Source: Hahella sp. HN01
GTDB taxonomy: Bacteria; Pseudomonadota; Gammaproteobacteria; Pseudomonadales; Oleiphilaceae
NCBI RefSeq assembly: GCF_018986435.1
Contig: NZ_JAHMIN010000004.1
Coordinates: 126,502 to 190,501 of the forward strand
DNA length: 64,000 nucleotides
Direction of reading: 5' to 3'
Shown: piece after piece, positions 52,546 through 61,679 of the stretch
Position numbering within the stretch: position 1 is the first letter of the stretch
How the letters are laid out: every line of letters starts with the position of its first letter
Made by a program: the position numbers and the translations under genes
Notes under the pieces: generated by a model
What the model saw: only the letters and a program-made list of their open reading frames with translations
The model's database searches: none
What the model was told of the DNA's origin: nothing

Positions 52546-52863
52546 ATGGGAACGATAAACGTGAAGGATTTGCAAGGCGCGGAAGTAAAAATCCAGGCGG
52601 TTGAGGGTTACTCTCTCATGGAGCTGTTGCGAGACAACGGCTTTGAGATGGCCGCCATTTGCGGAGGCGCTTGCATTTGCGGCACCTGTCATGTTCATGT
52701 GCGCGGGGAGAACGCACGCCACTTGCCTGAACCTGCTTATGATGAAGCCGAACTGCTGGAAACCAAGCCTGATTACATCGAGGGAGTGTCGAGGCTGGCG
52801 TGTCAGATAAGTTATGCAGAAGAGTTGGACGGTCTGTTGTTGGAGTTGACCGAAGATAACTGA
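52546..52863 (+). CDS. Adrenodoxin-type 2Fe-2S ferredoxin
   Basis: 105 residues. The four cluster cysteines are visible as CGGACICGTC (C-x5-C-x2-C) and, some 36 residues later, LACQI. HVHVRG follows the third cysteine as in the adrenodoxin/putidaredoxin group. Such proteins carry electrons from an NAD(P)H reductase to a cytochrome P450 or an oxygenase, or serve Fe-S assembly. No P450, oxygenase or isc gene is next to it, so the partner is unknown. No clear promoter was picked out in the upstream region. Confidence 0.88.
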   Translation: MGTINVKDLQGAEVKIQAVEGYSLMELLRDNGFEMAAICGGACICGTCHVHVRGENARHLPEPAYDEAELLETKPDYIEGVSRLACQISYAEELDGLLLELTEDN

Positions 52864-53583
52864 CTCTCGCTTACTTCACCCCTCCGGGCTGTTTGGCGGT
52901 GGGGCGCACGCAGGCGATTAAGGTTCGTCTTAAAAGGGATGATCACTTAATCGTTTTTATTGTCCGCGACGGTGCGTCAGCGGAACTAATCCCGCCTCCG
53001 CGTTTCCAATCTCCTGATCTCTTCACGTATAAATATCTCTATCCAGGAGCTCTGGGTGCGGGTATTTCATCCAAGTCGAAACTTGTAGGACAATAGGGTT
53101 AAGTTATGGTGACGGAAGCACTTTTTAAAAAAATATCCCGGTTTAGGCTAAAGGTTTATTTAAAGCTTCATCGAATCAGTTTACATTCTGCTCTGAGGAT
53201 GAATGCTCACTCCACAAAATATCAAAAAATACTGAATAACTATTACTTCCCCTGGAACTAATAAGAACCGGGTTTGCCGGTTCATGACACCCTGAATTTC
53301 CGTGCGCGAACGTGATGCGTTCTCCGCCGGAGGCGGCGCTCTTTGCGGTTCAGCGGTAAGGCGTTGCGACTGAAAAGGTTCACCAAATGTGAATATTTAA
53401 CAGCACAGACGGTTGAACCTGTTTATAACTAAAAAGATGGATCATCAGCTGTTGGAATAGGTTGCAGTTTAGTTGAAAAGACGTTGGTCGCAGGACCGAC
53501 TGACCGGTAGCTGGAGGCCAGACGCCGGGCGTTAATAAAACTAAGAAAATAAGCTTTTCATTATAGTTAGGGATGAATGCACT
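52864..53583. other. Intergenic region before the LysR gene
   Basis: 720 bases without a supportable gene. Two small hairpins are visible: GAACCGG/CCGGTTC at 53265-53283 (five-base loop) and CCGCC/GGCGG at 53324-53336. Neither has a good T-run. The first could be a weak terminator for the ferredoxin transcript. Confidence 0.5.
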
Positions 53584-54549
53584 ATGGATCTTAACAGTAT
53601 GTGTATTTTTACCAAGGTCGCGGAAACTAAGAGCATTACTTCCGCAAGTCAGATGCTTGGTATAAGTAAACAAACCATCAGTCGTAAAATTATTCAATTG
53701 GAGGAATCATTAGGCGTTTGCCTGATAAGGAGAACCACTCGTAACTTTGAATTGACCACCGCCGGTCAAGCGTATTTCCAATATTGCACCTGTATAGTGC
53801 AGCAAGCGGAGGAGGCCAATGCGATGGTCAAATCCCTACAAAGCACTCCGGTAGGTGAAATTAAAGTCAGTATGCCCCTGGCGTTTAATAACAATAACGC
53901 CATGTCGAAATTGTTCACCAATTTCCTCAAGAAAACCCCGCAAGTAAAAATCGATATACATCTCAGCAACCGCCGCACCTGTCTGATCAGTGAAGGGATA
54001 GACATGGCGTTCCGGCTGGGGCCGCTGGTGGATTCGACCATGATTGCGCGGGGACTTGGCGTATTGACCTTTACTTATGTGGCGAGCCCGGAATATGTGG
54101 AAATGAACGGACTGCCTGATAATCCCAATGACGTCATCAATCACACCATTATCGCCATGCATGATTGCAAGCTTCTGGATGATTTCCGGATCAATGAGAA
54201 GATTGGCGATCGCGTGCAGATAAATGACTTTTCATTGGCGAAACAAATGGCGATGGACGGCTTTGGTATTGCTGTACTGCCGGTGTTTATGTGCGTGGAT
54301 GAAATCAGAGAAGGCATTCTGATCCCCATTCAGAAAGAATGCTTCCAACCCACGCGGCACCTCAACCTGGTGTACACCCAATCCCGTCACCAACCCGCCC
54401 ACGTCAGGAAGTTCATTAACCACGTTGTAGAGGAAACCCGCCCAATACCGCCCTGGGAAATATATGTCGACGATGTTTTCCCATCCCCCCATACCATGAT
54501 TCCCCCGCATAAGAATGTCGACAGAGAACCGTTGCTGATGCAGAAATAG
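53584..54549 (+). CDS. LysR-family transcriptional regulator
   Basis: 321 residues. The N-terminal winged helix-turn-helix (about 1-60: CIFTKVAETKSITSASQMLG, ISKQTISRKIIQLEESLG, LIRRTTRNFELTTAG) is followed by the periplasmic-binding-like effector domain (about 90-295). It resembles the CrgA/AaeR-like branch, with IDIHLSNRRTCLISEGIDMAFRLG. LysR regulators usually act on a divergent neighbour, but the upstream gene (ferredoxin) is on the same strand and 720 bases away. The target is therefore unknown. Confidence 0.9.
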   Translation: MDLNSMCIFTKVAETKSITSASQMLGISKQTISRKIIQLEESLGVCLIRRTTRNFELTTAGQAYFQYCTCIVQQAEEANAMVKSLQSTPVGEIKVSMPLAFNNNNAMSKLFTNFLKKTPQVKIDIHLSNRRTCLISEGIDMAFRLGPLVDSTMIARGLGVLTFTYVASPEYVEMNGLPDNPNDVINHTIIAMHDCKLLDDFRINEKIGDRVQINDFSLAKQMAMDGFGIAVLPVFMCVDEIREGILIPIQKECFQPTRHLNLVYTQSRHQPAHVRKFINHVVEETRPIPPWEIYVDDVFPSPHTMIPPHKNVDREPLLMQK

Positions 54550-54687
54550 TCAAAAGTAAGCAGCGCGCCCGGAGCTTTCCGATATTGTCTCCCCTTCAGA
54601 GATATCGGAAAGCTCGCTCTTCTGAACGGTTTAGTTAGCGTCGAACTTTCTTCTCAGTCGTGAGTTCCTGATCATAAATAGCTCTGT

Positions 54688-55611
54688 TCAGGAGTCTGCC
54701 GCCACAGCGCCAGACGCTCTCCGCCAATTGAATAATCCCAGTGAAGTCAGTAATCCCAGTATGACCAGAGAGACGCCGATATATTCGGCGGAGCTTGGCG
54801 TTTCGCCGAGTATGACATCACCGAAAAGCACCGCCAGGCCGGGCGCCAGAGACGTGAAGACGGCGGCTTGCGCTGCGCCCAGAATGGAGATGGATTTGGT
54901 GTAGCACACCAGGGCGATGGCGGCAGCGAGGACGCCTTGGAAAACGCCTTGAACCATTAACTCCTGCCCGCTTGCCTGAAGCAGGTGAGGCTCGCCGAGC
55001 GTTAGATAAGCGGGAACATATATCAGCATGGATAGAACGGACACGATGGCTGCTCCGGTGACCGGCGGAACATTGTAGCGTTTGCTGTTGAGGGTGTAGG
55101 ACGCCCACAGGAAACCGGACAGGACGAACACCAGGTCGCCAATCCAGGCGTTAGCAAGAGCGTCCGATGAAGTGGTGACGCTCCGATAGCCAATACTCAT
55201 GATGCCCAAGGCAATCAGCATGAAACCGATCCAGCGCTGGGAAGAGGGACGGTCGCTCAATAACAGAACGCTGCCCAGTGTGGCGAACAAAAAGGCGCAA
55301 CCGGAAATGATGACCCCGCCATGACTTGCAGGCGCTAAAGTGAGACCGCCAACGCTGATTAAAACATAGGGCGCGCCGGCGCCGGTGGTGAGGATCAGCG
55401 CCTGTCTCCAGGTCAGGCCACCCAAACCCGACTTGATGACCCAGGGCAGAAAAATCACGCCAGCTACAATAAAGCGAATGGCTGCCACATCATAGGCAGT
55501 TAAAGTTTGCTGCACGCCCAGACGGGAAATAACCGGCCAGATACCCCAAATCAATGCCGCCAGGACGCCCATGGCGATGCCTTGTCCAATACGAGCCCGC
55601 TCAACTGTCAC
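54688..55611 (-). CDS. DMT-superfamily EamA transporter
   Basis: 307 residues with ten predicted membrane segments forming two EamA repeats (MGVLAALIWGIWPVISRLG in the first, GDLVFVLSGFLWASYTLNSK beginning the second). Members export amino acids or other metabolites. It is divergent from an Lrp-family regulator with 147 bases between them; such a pair often means that the regulator controls the exporter in response to an amino acid. The substrate is not predictable. Confidence 0.88.
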   Translation of the reverse strand: MTVERARIGQGIAMGVLAALIWGIWPVISRLGVQQTLTAYDVAAIRFIVAGVIFLPWVIKSGLGGLTWRQALILTTGAGAPYVLISVGGLTLAPASHGGVIISGCAFLFATLGSVLLLSDRPSSQRWIGFMLIALGIMSIGYRSVTTSSDALANAWIGDLVFVLSGFLWASYTLNSKRYNVPPVTGAAIVSVLSMLIYVPAYLTLGEPHLLQASGQELMVQGVFQGVLAAAIALVCYTKSISILGAAQAAVFTSLAPGLAVLFGDVILGETPSSAEYIGVSLVILGLLTSLGLFNWRRASGAVAADS

Positions 55612-55758
55612 GATTCACCTACTGCTATTTGAAACTTTTAATTGCCGAATGCCAGAACGACATTTTAGGAGGATGGCTGGGGGGAATTTCTGCGTATTTA
55701 TGATTTAGAATGTCGGAAATCCGCTTATTTTCATAATAAACGCATAAAAGAGGCGAAA

Positions 55759-56220
55759 ATGAACGCACTGGACTCGTTTGACGTCGCATTACTCAAAGCA
55801 CTGCAGGAAGACTGCCAGCAAACCTCCCAACAACTGGCGGAGAAGATTGGCCTATCGCCCACGGCGATCCAGCGTCGCATTAAGAGATTGAGAGAGCAGG
55901 GGATTATTCACAAGGAAGTGGCGATTCTGAACTCGCAACTGCTGGGTAACAGAATGACCGTCATCATTCAGGTAATTCTGGAAAAAGGCGGACCACGAAT
56001 CGTCGACGCCTTCAAACGCCGGGTCATCAAATTCCCGGAAGTGCAGCAATGCTACTACGTAGCAGGGGAGTTCGATTTCGTATTAATCGTCAACGTGGCC
56101 AACATCGCCGAATACGACCTACTCACCCGCAAACTGTTTCCAGACGACATGAAGATCAGTAAGTTCTACACCATCATCGCTATCGAAGCGGTAAAAGCCG
56201 ACTTGAGTTTGCCGTTGTGA
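55759..56220 (+). CDS. Lrp/AsnC-family transcriptional regulator
   Basis: 153 residues. The N-terminal helix-turn-helix (DSFDVALLKALQEDCQQTSQ, IGLSPTAIQRRIKRLREQG) and C-terminal RAM/AsnC_trans_reg ligand domain (about 65-150, VAGEFDFVLIVNVANIAEYD) are complete. These small regulators sense amino acids. It lies divergent to the EamA transporter, the most likely target. The ATG at 55759 gives the standard family N-terminus. Confidence 0.93.
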   Translation: MNALDSFDVALLKALQEDCQQTSQQLAEKIGLSPTAIQRRIKRLREQGIIHKEVAILNSQLLGNRMTVIIQVILEKGGPRIVDAFKRRVIKFPEVQQCYYVAGEFDFVLIVNVANIAEYDLLTRKLFPDDMKISKFYTIIAIEAVKADLSLPL

Positions 56221-56351
56221 GTTTTTGTTGGGTTTGGCGCAGAGGGTTATCACCATGCAGTCACTGGGAGAATGCATGTAAGCAAACTTGTAGAGAAACT
56301 GAAATTTGTGGCTCACCGGATGTCAGTAATCCGAAATGAAGGGGGAGTATT

Positions 56352-56657
56352 ATGATTACTTTCAAATTTCCTGAAGAAAAAGAGTACGTTTCTCATTACG
56401 CTAGGAAAATGAACGACTCTAGAGCGTTAAATATACTGGAGGCGGGAGAAGCAGGTTCTGAAGACGAGGCTGAATACTTAAGTCGTTTCTTTTGGCGAAT
56501 GGTGGATAAATCTATTGAAGATGAAGAACAGGGTGAGCCATCTTTGTTTGTTGAATCCAACGAGTTTTGGAATGAGAAAATAATGTATTCAATATCTGGA
56601 TATCTTGAAAGGCAGGGATATGAAAGTATCTGGGAGAAAGTATCAGATGAGCAATGA
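56352..56657 (+). CDS. Small acidic AT-rich protein of unknown function
   Basis: 101 residues, preceded by a strong ribosome site (AGGGGGAG, seven bases before ATG). The composition is acidic, with many glutamates and aromatic residues (YLSRFFWRMVDKSIEDEEQG, SISGYLERQGYESIW). It has no signal peptide or membrane helix. The codons are AT-rich compared with the Lrp gene upstream, and REP-like repeats follow. Its size and acidity resemble immunity or antitoxin proteins, but I recognise no family and see no toxin partner. Confidence 0.55.
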   Translation: MITFKFPEEKEYVSHYARKMNDSRALNILEAGEAGSEDEAEYLSRFFWRMVDKSIEDEEQGEPSLFVESNEFWNEKIMYSISGYLERQGYESIWEKVSDEQ

Positions 56658-56834
56658 TATCCGTCGGCAGAAGTACGCGCCTATGATTGTGGACAAAAGA
56701 GTTCAGAAAATCACCTGAACCAGCTCAGGGAGCGTAAACTCTAATGATACTGAGGCGCCCTAAGTCTCATCCTCTTTTTCGGCGGCCAACCTGGCAAATA
56801 TTGAACATGCTGGGCGATTTCCCCGCGACTCCCT

Positions 56835-56860
56835 CCGTTCGCCCTGAGCTTGTCGAAGGG
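56835..56860 (-). repeat. REP-like dispersed repeat, copy 2
   Basis: CCGTTCGCCCTGAGCTTGTC followed by GAAGGG. It is the exact reverse complement, over 26 bases, of copy 3. The two could form a long stem around a 115-base loop. Confidence 0.8.
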
Positions 56861-56975
56861 CTCTTGATGACTCGTTTCTTATTCGACAGGCGGACACCGG
56901 AATTAGTGGAACACTAACGTTAAATCCAGTTGTTTTTTCTACCCAGGCTGGTCTTTAGATTAGCGCTCTGGGAGG

Positions 56976-57001
56976 CCCTTCGACAAGCTCAGGGCGAACG
57001 G
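56976..57001 (+). repeat. REP-like dispersed repeat, copy 3
   Basis: CCCTTCGACAAGCTCAGGGC followed by GAACGG. Identical, inverted, to copy 2 and 24/26 to copy 1 at 37357-37382. Sequences of this form are widely dispersed in bacterial genomes. Confidence 0.8.
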
Positions 57002-57144
57002 GGTGTGTAGATCAGGGATAGGGAATCTCTAAAAAACGTTGGCGGCAACGCAGGTAGTTTTTCAGAGGTGGAAGAACTCTCTCTGTCGCGTCCCCCTCTC
57101 AACCCACCGCACTAGGCGGTGGGCGCCAACCACTCCAAAATTCT

Positions 57145-59475
57145 TCAAGCCGTCACTGTATTCTTCAGTGGTTCTGCGGCGGGTTTTGGTTTGGGGCCGA
57201 AGGTCAGGAGGAGGAGTGGGAGCATGATGAAGTCGAAGATGAGGGCGATGAGGAAGGTGAGGGAGGACATGATGCCCAGGGTCACGTTCATGTGGAAGTG
57301 GCTGAGGGAGAAGGCGAGGAAGCCGACTGACAGGACGACGGTGGATATCAGCAGGGCGGGGCCGATGCTGCGGAAGGTTTCCACGACGGCTTCGTTGGGC
57401 GTCATGCCCTGATCGCGGGTCAGGCGCAGGTATTTGCTGATGAAATGGACGGTGTCGTCCACCACTACGCCCAGGGTCATGGCGAAGATCAGCACGGCGG
57501 CGAAGTCCAGTGAGCCTCCACATAGCGACCAGACGCCAAACGCCACCAGTATGGGCGCCAGATTGGGGGCCATGGATATCAGCCCCAGGCGCACGCTGCC
57601 CAGCGTCAACGTTAACACCAGACCGATCAATACGGTGGCCAGCGCGGCGTTGATGATCATATTGTCCGCCAGTCGTTCAATCATGTAAGAAAACATCACC
57701 AGCACCGACACGCCCCGGCTTTTGAAACTGTGTACATTGTCCTGCAGCCATTGATGCGTGCGGTCCACCAGATTGATGATTTCACTGGAGCTGGAGGAGG
57801 AGATAGTGGCGATCATGCGGGTGGAGGACTTGGCGATATTGATCTCATTGTTGATCTCCTGACCGAAGGGCAGGTTAGCTTCATAGAACAGCAGCGCCTG
57901 GGCGTTGGCTTCTTGAGAGTCCGCCGTTTTATAGAACGCCTGATCGCCATTGTGCAGAGACTTGTTGACCCGCTTCAGCGTGTCAGTCAAAGACGCCACA
58001 TGATTGATCATGGGGTCATCGAGCAAATGCTGTTTGAAGGCTTCTGCGTCTTGCAGGAAAACCGGATCGGAAATGCCTTGTTCAACGCTGGTGTCGAGAC
58101 TGAAATGAATGGTTGTGGTGCCGGCCAGACGTTGATCGATAAAGTCCGCATCGTCCCGGAATTCAGTGCCTTTCTCGAACATCTTCACCGGATGATCGTC
58201 GATCGTGAAATAGCGTAATCCATAGAGCGGCGCTGACATCAGGCCCAGAAACACCACCGCCACTAACGCTTTTCTGCGCACCAGAAATTCCCCCAGCGCC
58301 TTGCAAAGCTGACTGATCACGGAAGTGGCGGACTGATCGCGCTGAATGTTCATTAACATCATGGACGCAGGAATCAAAATCATGGAGTTGATGTAGGCGA
58401 ACAGCACGCCCAGCGCGCACATGACGCCGAGGTGTTGGAACGGCGGCACATCGCTGTACAGCATGGACAAGAAGCCAATGCCGGTGGTGAGGCTGGTCAG
58501 GGTGACAGGATAAATATTCTGTTGCAGCGTGTGTTTGACCGCATCGTCCCGGCCTGGATGGCGGGCGCGACCGAACAGGTAGCTGAGCGCCACATGGATG
58601 CCCACCGCCACGCTGATGGTGAGAATAACGTGAGGCGCAATGGAGCTGTGGGGACTGAATTCGATACCCAGAAAACCGGTGACGCCAAAGGCTGAGAAAA
58701 CCGTGAGAATCGTTGAGAACACGATGCACAACGTGACTTTCCAGGAACGGAACAGCAGCGCCATGATGACCATAAAAATCAGGAACATCAGTGGAAACAA
58801 CGTCGCCATATCGGCGCGGGCGTACTCATCGAAAGCGGCGTTGAGCATGACGATGCCGCCCAGACGAATGTCGAGGTTGGCGTAGCGTTGTTCATAGTCA
58901 TCGCGAATGGAGCGCACCTTGGCGGCGGCCTCGGCGATGGCGTTTTCCTTGTCGGGAATCATCAACTGCAGATAAATGGCGGTGACCTTGCCATCGGAAG
59001 ACAGCATTCTGTCCTTGATGCGCGGCTCGCTCTCGGCGATGGTCCGGCGGGAACTGAGATAGCCTGGATTATGCAGTTTCTCCGGCAGAACCAGATCTTC
59101 CACCAGGATTTCTTCTGCGTCCGCCTCGATGTGCTGGAAGTTGGTGATCGAATCCACGCGGGTGACGAAATCCACTTGCCATAACTCTTCCGTCAGCCGC
59201 TGCACTGCTTCCATCACTTCCGGGGAGAACAGGTCTGCGCCCTGGGTCGCCTCTACCGTCACAATCAGCGGATCGGTGCGGGAGTAAGTATCCAACAGAT
59301 TTTCCCAGGCCACTAGATCCACATTGTCTTTGGAAAAGTACACCCGATAATCGTCGTTGAATTTGATGTGTTGCAACCCCGGCGACAGAAGCACGGGCAT
59401 CAACAGCAGAAACGCAATCACCCGTTTCGGGGCGGCGATGATCAGATGGGCGAGAGTGAGAGCTAGCCTGTTCAT
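57145..59475 (-). CDS. RND/MMPL-family transporter
   Basis: 776 residues with about 12 predicted membrane segments in two halves. Each half has a large periplasmic loop after the first helix and a cluster of helices (SSIAPHVILTISVAVGIHVA in the first, FAAVLIFAMTLGVVVDDTVH in the second). The acidic residues in the second-half cluster (VVDDTVHF) fit the proton-relay position of RND pumps. The MMPL/HpnN-like type moves lipids or hydrophobic compounds to the periplasm. The next genes upstream in the same transcript encode a barrel-like outer-membrane protein and a LolA-like carrier, so envelope lipid export is the likely role. Confidence 0.9.
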   Translation of the reverse strand: MNRLALTLAHLIIAAPKRVIAFLLLMPVLLSPGLQHIKFNDDYRVYFSKDNVDLVAWENLLDTYSRTDPLIVTVEATQGADLFSPEVMEAVQRLTEELWQVDFVTRVDSITNFQHIEADAEEILVEDLVLPEKLHNPGYLSSRRTIAESEPRIKDRMLSSDGKVTAIYLQLMIPDKENAIAEAAAKVRSIRDDYEQRYANLDIRLGGIVMLNAAFDEYARADMATLFPLMFLIFMVIMALLFRSWKVTLCIVFSTILTVFSAFGVTGFLGIEFSPHSSIAPHVILTISVAVGIHVALSYLFGRARHPGRDDAVKHTLQQNIYPVTLTSLTTGIGFLSMLYSDVPPFQHLGVMCALGVLFAYINSMILIPASMMLMNIQRDQSATSVISQLCKALGEFLVRRKALVAVVFLGLMSAPLYGLRYFTIDDHPVKMFEKGTEFRDDADFIDQRLAGTTTIHFSLDTSVEQGISDPVFLQDAEAFKQHLLDDPMINHVASLTDTLKRVNKSLHNGDQAFYKTADSQEANAQALLFYEANLPFGQEINNEINIAKSSTRMIATISSSSSSEIINLVDRTHQWLQDNVHSFKSRGVSVLVMFSYMIERLADNMIINAALATVLIGLVLTLTLGSVRLGLISMAPNLAPILVAFGVWSLCGGSLDFAAVLIFAMTLGVVVDDTVHFISKYLRLTRDQGMTPNEAVVETFRSIGPALLISTVVLSVGFLAFSLSHFHMNVTLGIMSSLTFLIALIFDFIMLPLLLLTFGPKPKPAAEPLKNTVTA

Positions 59476-59489
59476 AGTGAATCACCGGA

Positions 59490-60752
59490 TCAGTCGAAAT
59501 AGTAAGTGAATGAAGCGTTGATCAATTGGTCATCGCGCAGGGGATACAACGGATCGCTGTCGTCTGGGTCGTAACCGCGTAAAGTCAGTTCCATGGCGAT
59601 ATTGGGGGTCAGACGACGTTTGAAGTTGAGGTGATAGACCGCCGCGCTGTGATTGAGGTCCGCAATGGCCCCGACGATCAGCGTGCTGTCGTTGTAATCG
59701 TTGGAGGCCCAGCGCACGCCGACGAAGAGATCCTGATCGAAAGGCGTCCCCAGCGAGTCATCGCCGCGAGAGTCATAGATATACTCGGCGAAAACGCTGA
59801 GGTCCGCTTGTTCTTCCGGGCGGATAAAGGTGTATTCCGCGCCCGCCACGGCGGCGAAAAAGTCCGTCGGCAACGTATAGCGCGAGCTGGATTCTTCCGT
59901 ATTGTTGTAAGCGAACTCGCCTTTGTACAACCAGCTTCCCGCAGTGCCCTGCACAGTAAAACCCGTGGTTCTCACCTTGTAATACAGTGGGCGTAAATGT
60001 CCGGGCTCGGCGCCGGGAACAAAGAGCGGGTCCTGGCGATAACCGTCGTAATGAAAGGCGGCGAGGTTCACCTCTCCGGTTACTTTCTCCACCCGCAGCG
60101 CGTAACTCAGGCGGTGATTGTCCCGATCATCGGTGAACAGGGCGTCGTCCTCGTCGAACTCCAGTTGTCCGCGGGTGGGATTCTCCCGGGCTTCGCGACT
60201 GGGCAGAGTGCGCTCGCGAAACCAGGGCAGCGCATACACTTCATACTGCATGGATTCCGCCTGATACGCGTAGCGAATGCTGGGGGCGCCGAGTTTGTCC
60301 TGGCCCGCAGGATCGCCGGCGATGTCGCGCTGGTTGATCACATCCGCCACCTGCAACGGCAGAACGTTCACTGCTTCCACAGTGCTCCAGGACACGTGAC
60401 GCAGTCCGATATTCACGATGTGGCTATCGTGGAAATACTCGAAATCCAGTTCCTTGAAGTCGACGCGGTGACGATTGACGTCAACGAAATCCATGCGACC
60501 ATAGGGCGTGGCTTTCAGGCTCCAGTTGTGCGGGAGGTAGGTGAACAGCTCCGCCGATCCCGCCAGCGCCGCATTGCCATGATCCTGAATCGGCGCGCCG
60601 TTCTGCGGATACCAGTAAATCTCAGGGCTGAGGTAGGCGCTGGTGACGGAGATGTCCGCAGCGCCGGCGCCGAGGGGCAGGGCGATGGCTAACGCCAGGG
60701 TCGCCGCGCCCGCTCGCTGTGACGCAAATCGCAAGTGTGAGTGCCTGGGCAT
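59490..60752 (-). CDS. Outer-membrane beta-barrel-like protein
   Basis: 420 residues from ATG 60752, preceded by AAAGGG at suitable spacing; ATG 60758 two codons upstream is also possible. A signal peptide (TLALAIALPLGAGA) precedes a mature part made of alternating aromatic/polar strands and ending ASFTYYFD, a terminal aromatic typical of outer-membrane barrels. Strand-like units repeat through the length. It resembles DUF1302/alginate-export-like porins only loosely. It lies 14 bases from the RND gene and 17 from the LolA-like gene, and is probably the outer-membrane component of the export path. Confidence 0.72.
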   Translation of the reverse strand: MPRHSHLRFASQRAGAATLALAIALPLGAGAADISVTSAYLSPEIYWYPQNGAPIQDHGNAALAGSAELFTYLPHNWSLKATPYGRMDFVDVNRHRVDFKELDFEYFHDSHIVNIGLRHVSWSTVEAVNVLPLQVADVINQRDIAGDPAGQDKLGAPSIRYAYQAESMQYEVYALPWFRERTLPSREARENPTRGQLEFDEDDALFTDDRDNHRLSYALRVEKVTGEVNLAAFHYDGYRQDPLFVPGAEPGHLRPLYYKVRTTGFTVQGTAGSWLYKGEFAYNNTEESSSRYTLPTDFFAAVAGAEYTFIRPEEQADLSVFAEYIYDSRGDDSLGTPFDQDLFVGVRWASNDYNDSTLIVGAIADLNHSAAVYHLNFKRRLTPNIAMELTLRGYDPDDSDPLYPLRDDQLINASFTYYFD

Positions 60753-60775
60753 GAGCATCCCTTTCGCCGCCGAGG

Positions 60776-61630
60776 TTAAAAGCGGCGCAGGGTGTCGTTG
60801 CTCACCCGGCTCAGGTTGAAGCTATTGAACTCGCCGCCGTCAGCGGCGCCAAACACATAGTCGCTGAGCTGCAGAATGGTTTTCTTCTTGTTCTGCAGGT
60901 TCACCATCTCAAAGTGCTTGGGACGCCAGAAGCGGTTCTCGTACTTATTCCATTCGCTCAGCGTCAGGGTTTTCAGCATGTCGCCCTTGGCGTCGTAAAA
61001 CTCGATGTAACTGGTCTGATAGTTACTCTTGTCCACATGGGTGACCTGCTTGCTGTAACCGGAATAGCCATACACCGGCGTGCGTTCCACCACCCAGTAA
61101 TCCGGCGTTTCGCTCAGCAGGTTGTACGTGTATTTGGACAGTTCCGTGGTGGAGATATCTTCCCAGCTGAACTCGGAGCCAACGAAAGATCCCGACTTGT
61201 TCTGCGCGTTGATCTTCTTGGTGCGTTTGATGGTGGGCATGAACAGCCACTGATTGTCCGCGCCTTCGGACTGTTCAAAGGTAAGCATCACCGTGCCTTT
61301 GATGTCGTTGGGCTCGACGAAGATACCGATGGTTTTATCAGGCACCCCGGCTTCCTCCATCATTTTTTTGATTACCAGGCGCTTGCTGGTGCGGCCCTGG
61401 GCGTCCACCAGGGTCATTTCCATGCGCGCCTCGGTTGAGGTCCAGCCCTCGTCAATCAGGTACTGATGGGTGTAAATCTCCAGTCCTTTTTTCTGGGACT
61501 CGGACTGATGGCGCGCGGCGATCGGGTCCAGATATCCGTTGATGTTTTTCTCGTCGTAATTGCCCGCCTGAACCGCGCCGGCCGTCAGCGCCGCCGTCAG
61601 AAATGCGATGGAAAGTGCTCCTCTTTGCAT
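60776..61630 (-). CDS. LolA-like outer-membrane lipoprotein-sorting family protein
   Basis: 284 residues with a signal peptide (LSIAFLTAALTAGAVQAG). The mature part has the features of the 'outer membrane lipoprotein-sorting protein' family (PF17131 type), which shares the LolA fold: MTLVDAQGRTSKRLVIKK, DIKGTVMLTFEQ, DNQWLFMPTIKRTKKI, SFVGSEFSWEDIS. Such proteins are usually encoded with MMPL transporters, as here, and are thought to carry a hydrophobic cargo across the periplasm. It is first of the three-gene minus-strand unit. The true lolA is at 8493-9122. Confidence 0.85.
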   Translation of the reverse strand: MQRGALSIAFLTAALTAGAVQAGNYDEKNINGYLDPIAARHQSESQKKGLEIYTHQYLIDEGWTSTEARMEMTLVDAQGRTSKRLVIKKMMEEAGVPDKTIGIFVEPNDIKGTVMLTFEQSEGADNQWLFMPTIKRTKKINAQNKSGSFVGSEFSWEDISTTELSKYTYNLLSETPDYWVVERTPVYGYSGYSKQVTHVDKSNYQTSYIEFYDAKGDMLKTLTLSEWNKYENRFWRPKHFEMVNLQNKKKTILQLSDYVFGAADGGEFNSFNLSRVSNDTLRRF

Positions 61631-61679
61631 GATGAATCTCCGCTGATTCCTGTGTGACCGCCGCCGGTCATCCCGCGAC

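Larger units (their letters stand above)
56658..57144. other. Intergenic region with an inverted pair of REP-like repeats
   Basis: 487 bases with no supportable gene. It contains the inverted repeats at 56835-56860 and 56976-57001 and lies between the convergent small acidic gene and the RND transporter gene. Confidence 0.65.

Noticed and set aside
52893..53096. A 67-codon plus-strand frame after the ferredoxin gene
   Set aside because: No recognisable protein features and no clear ribosome site.
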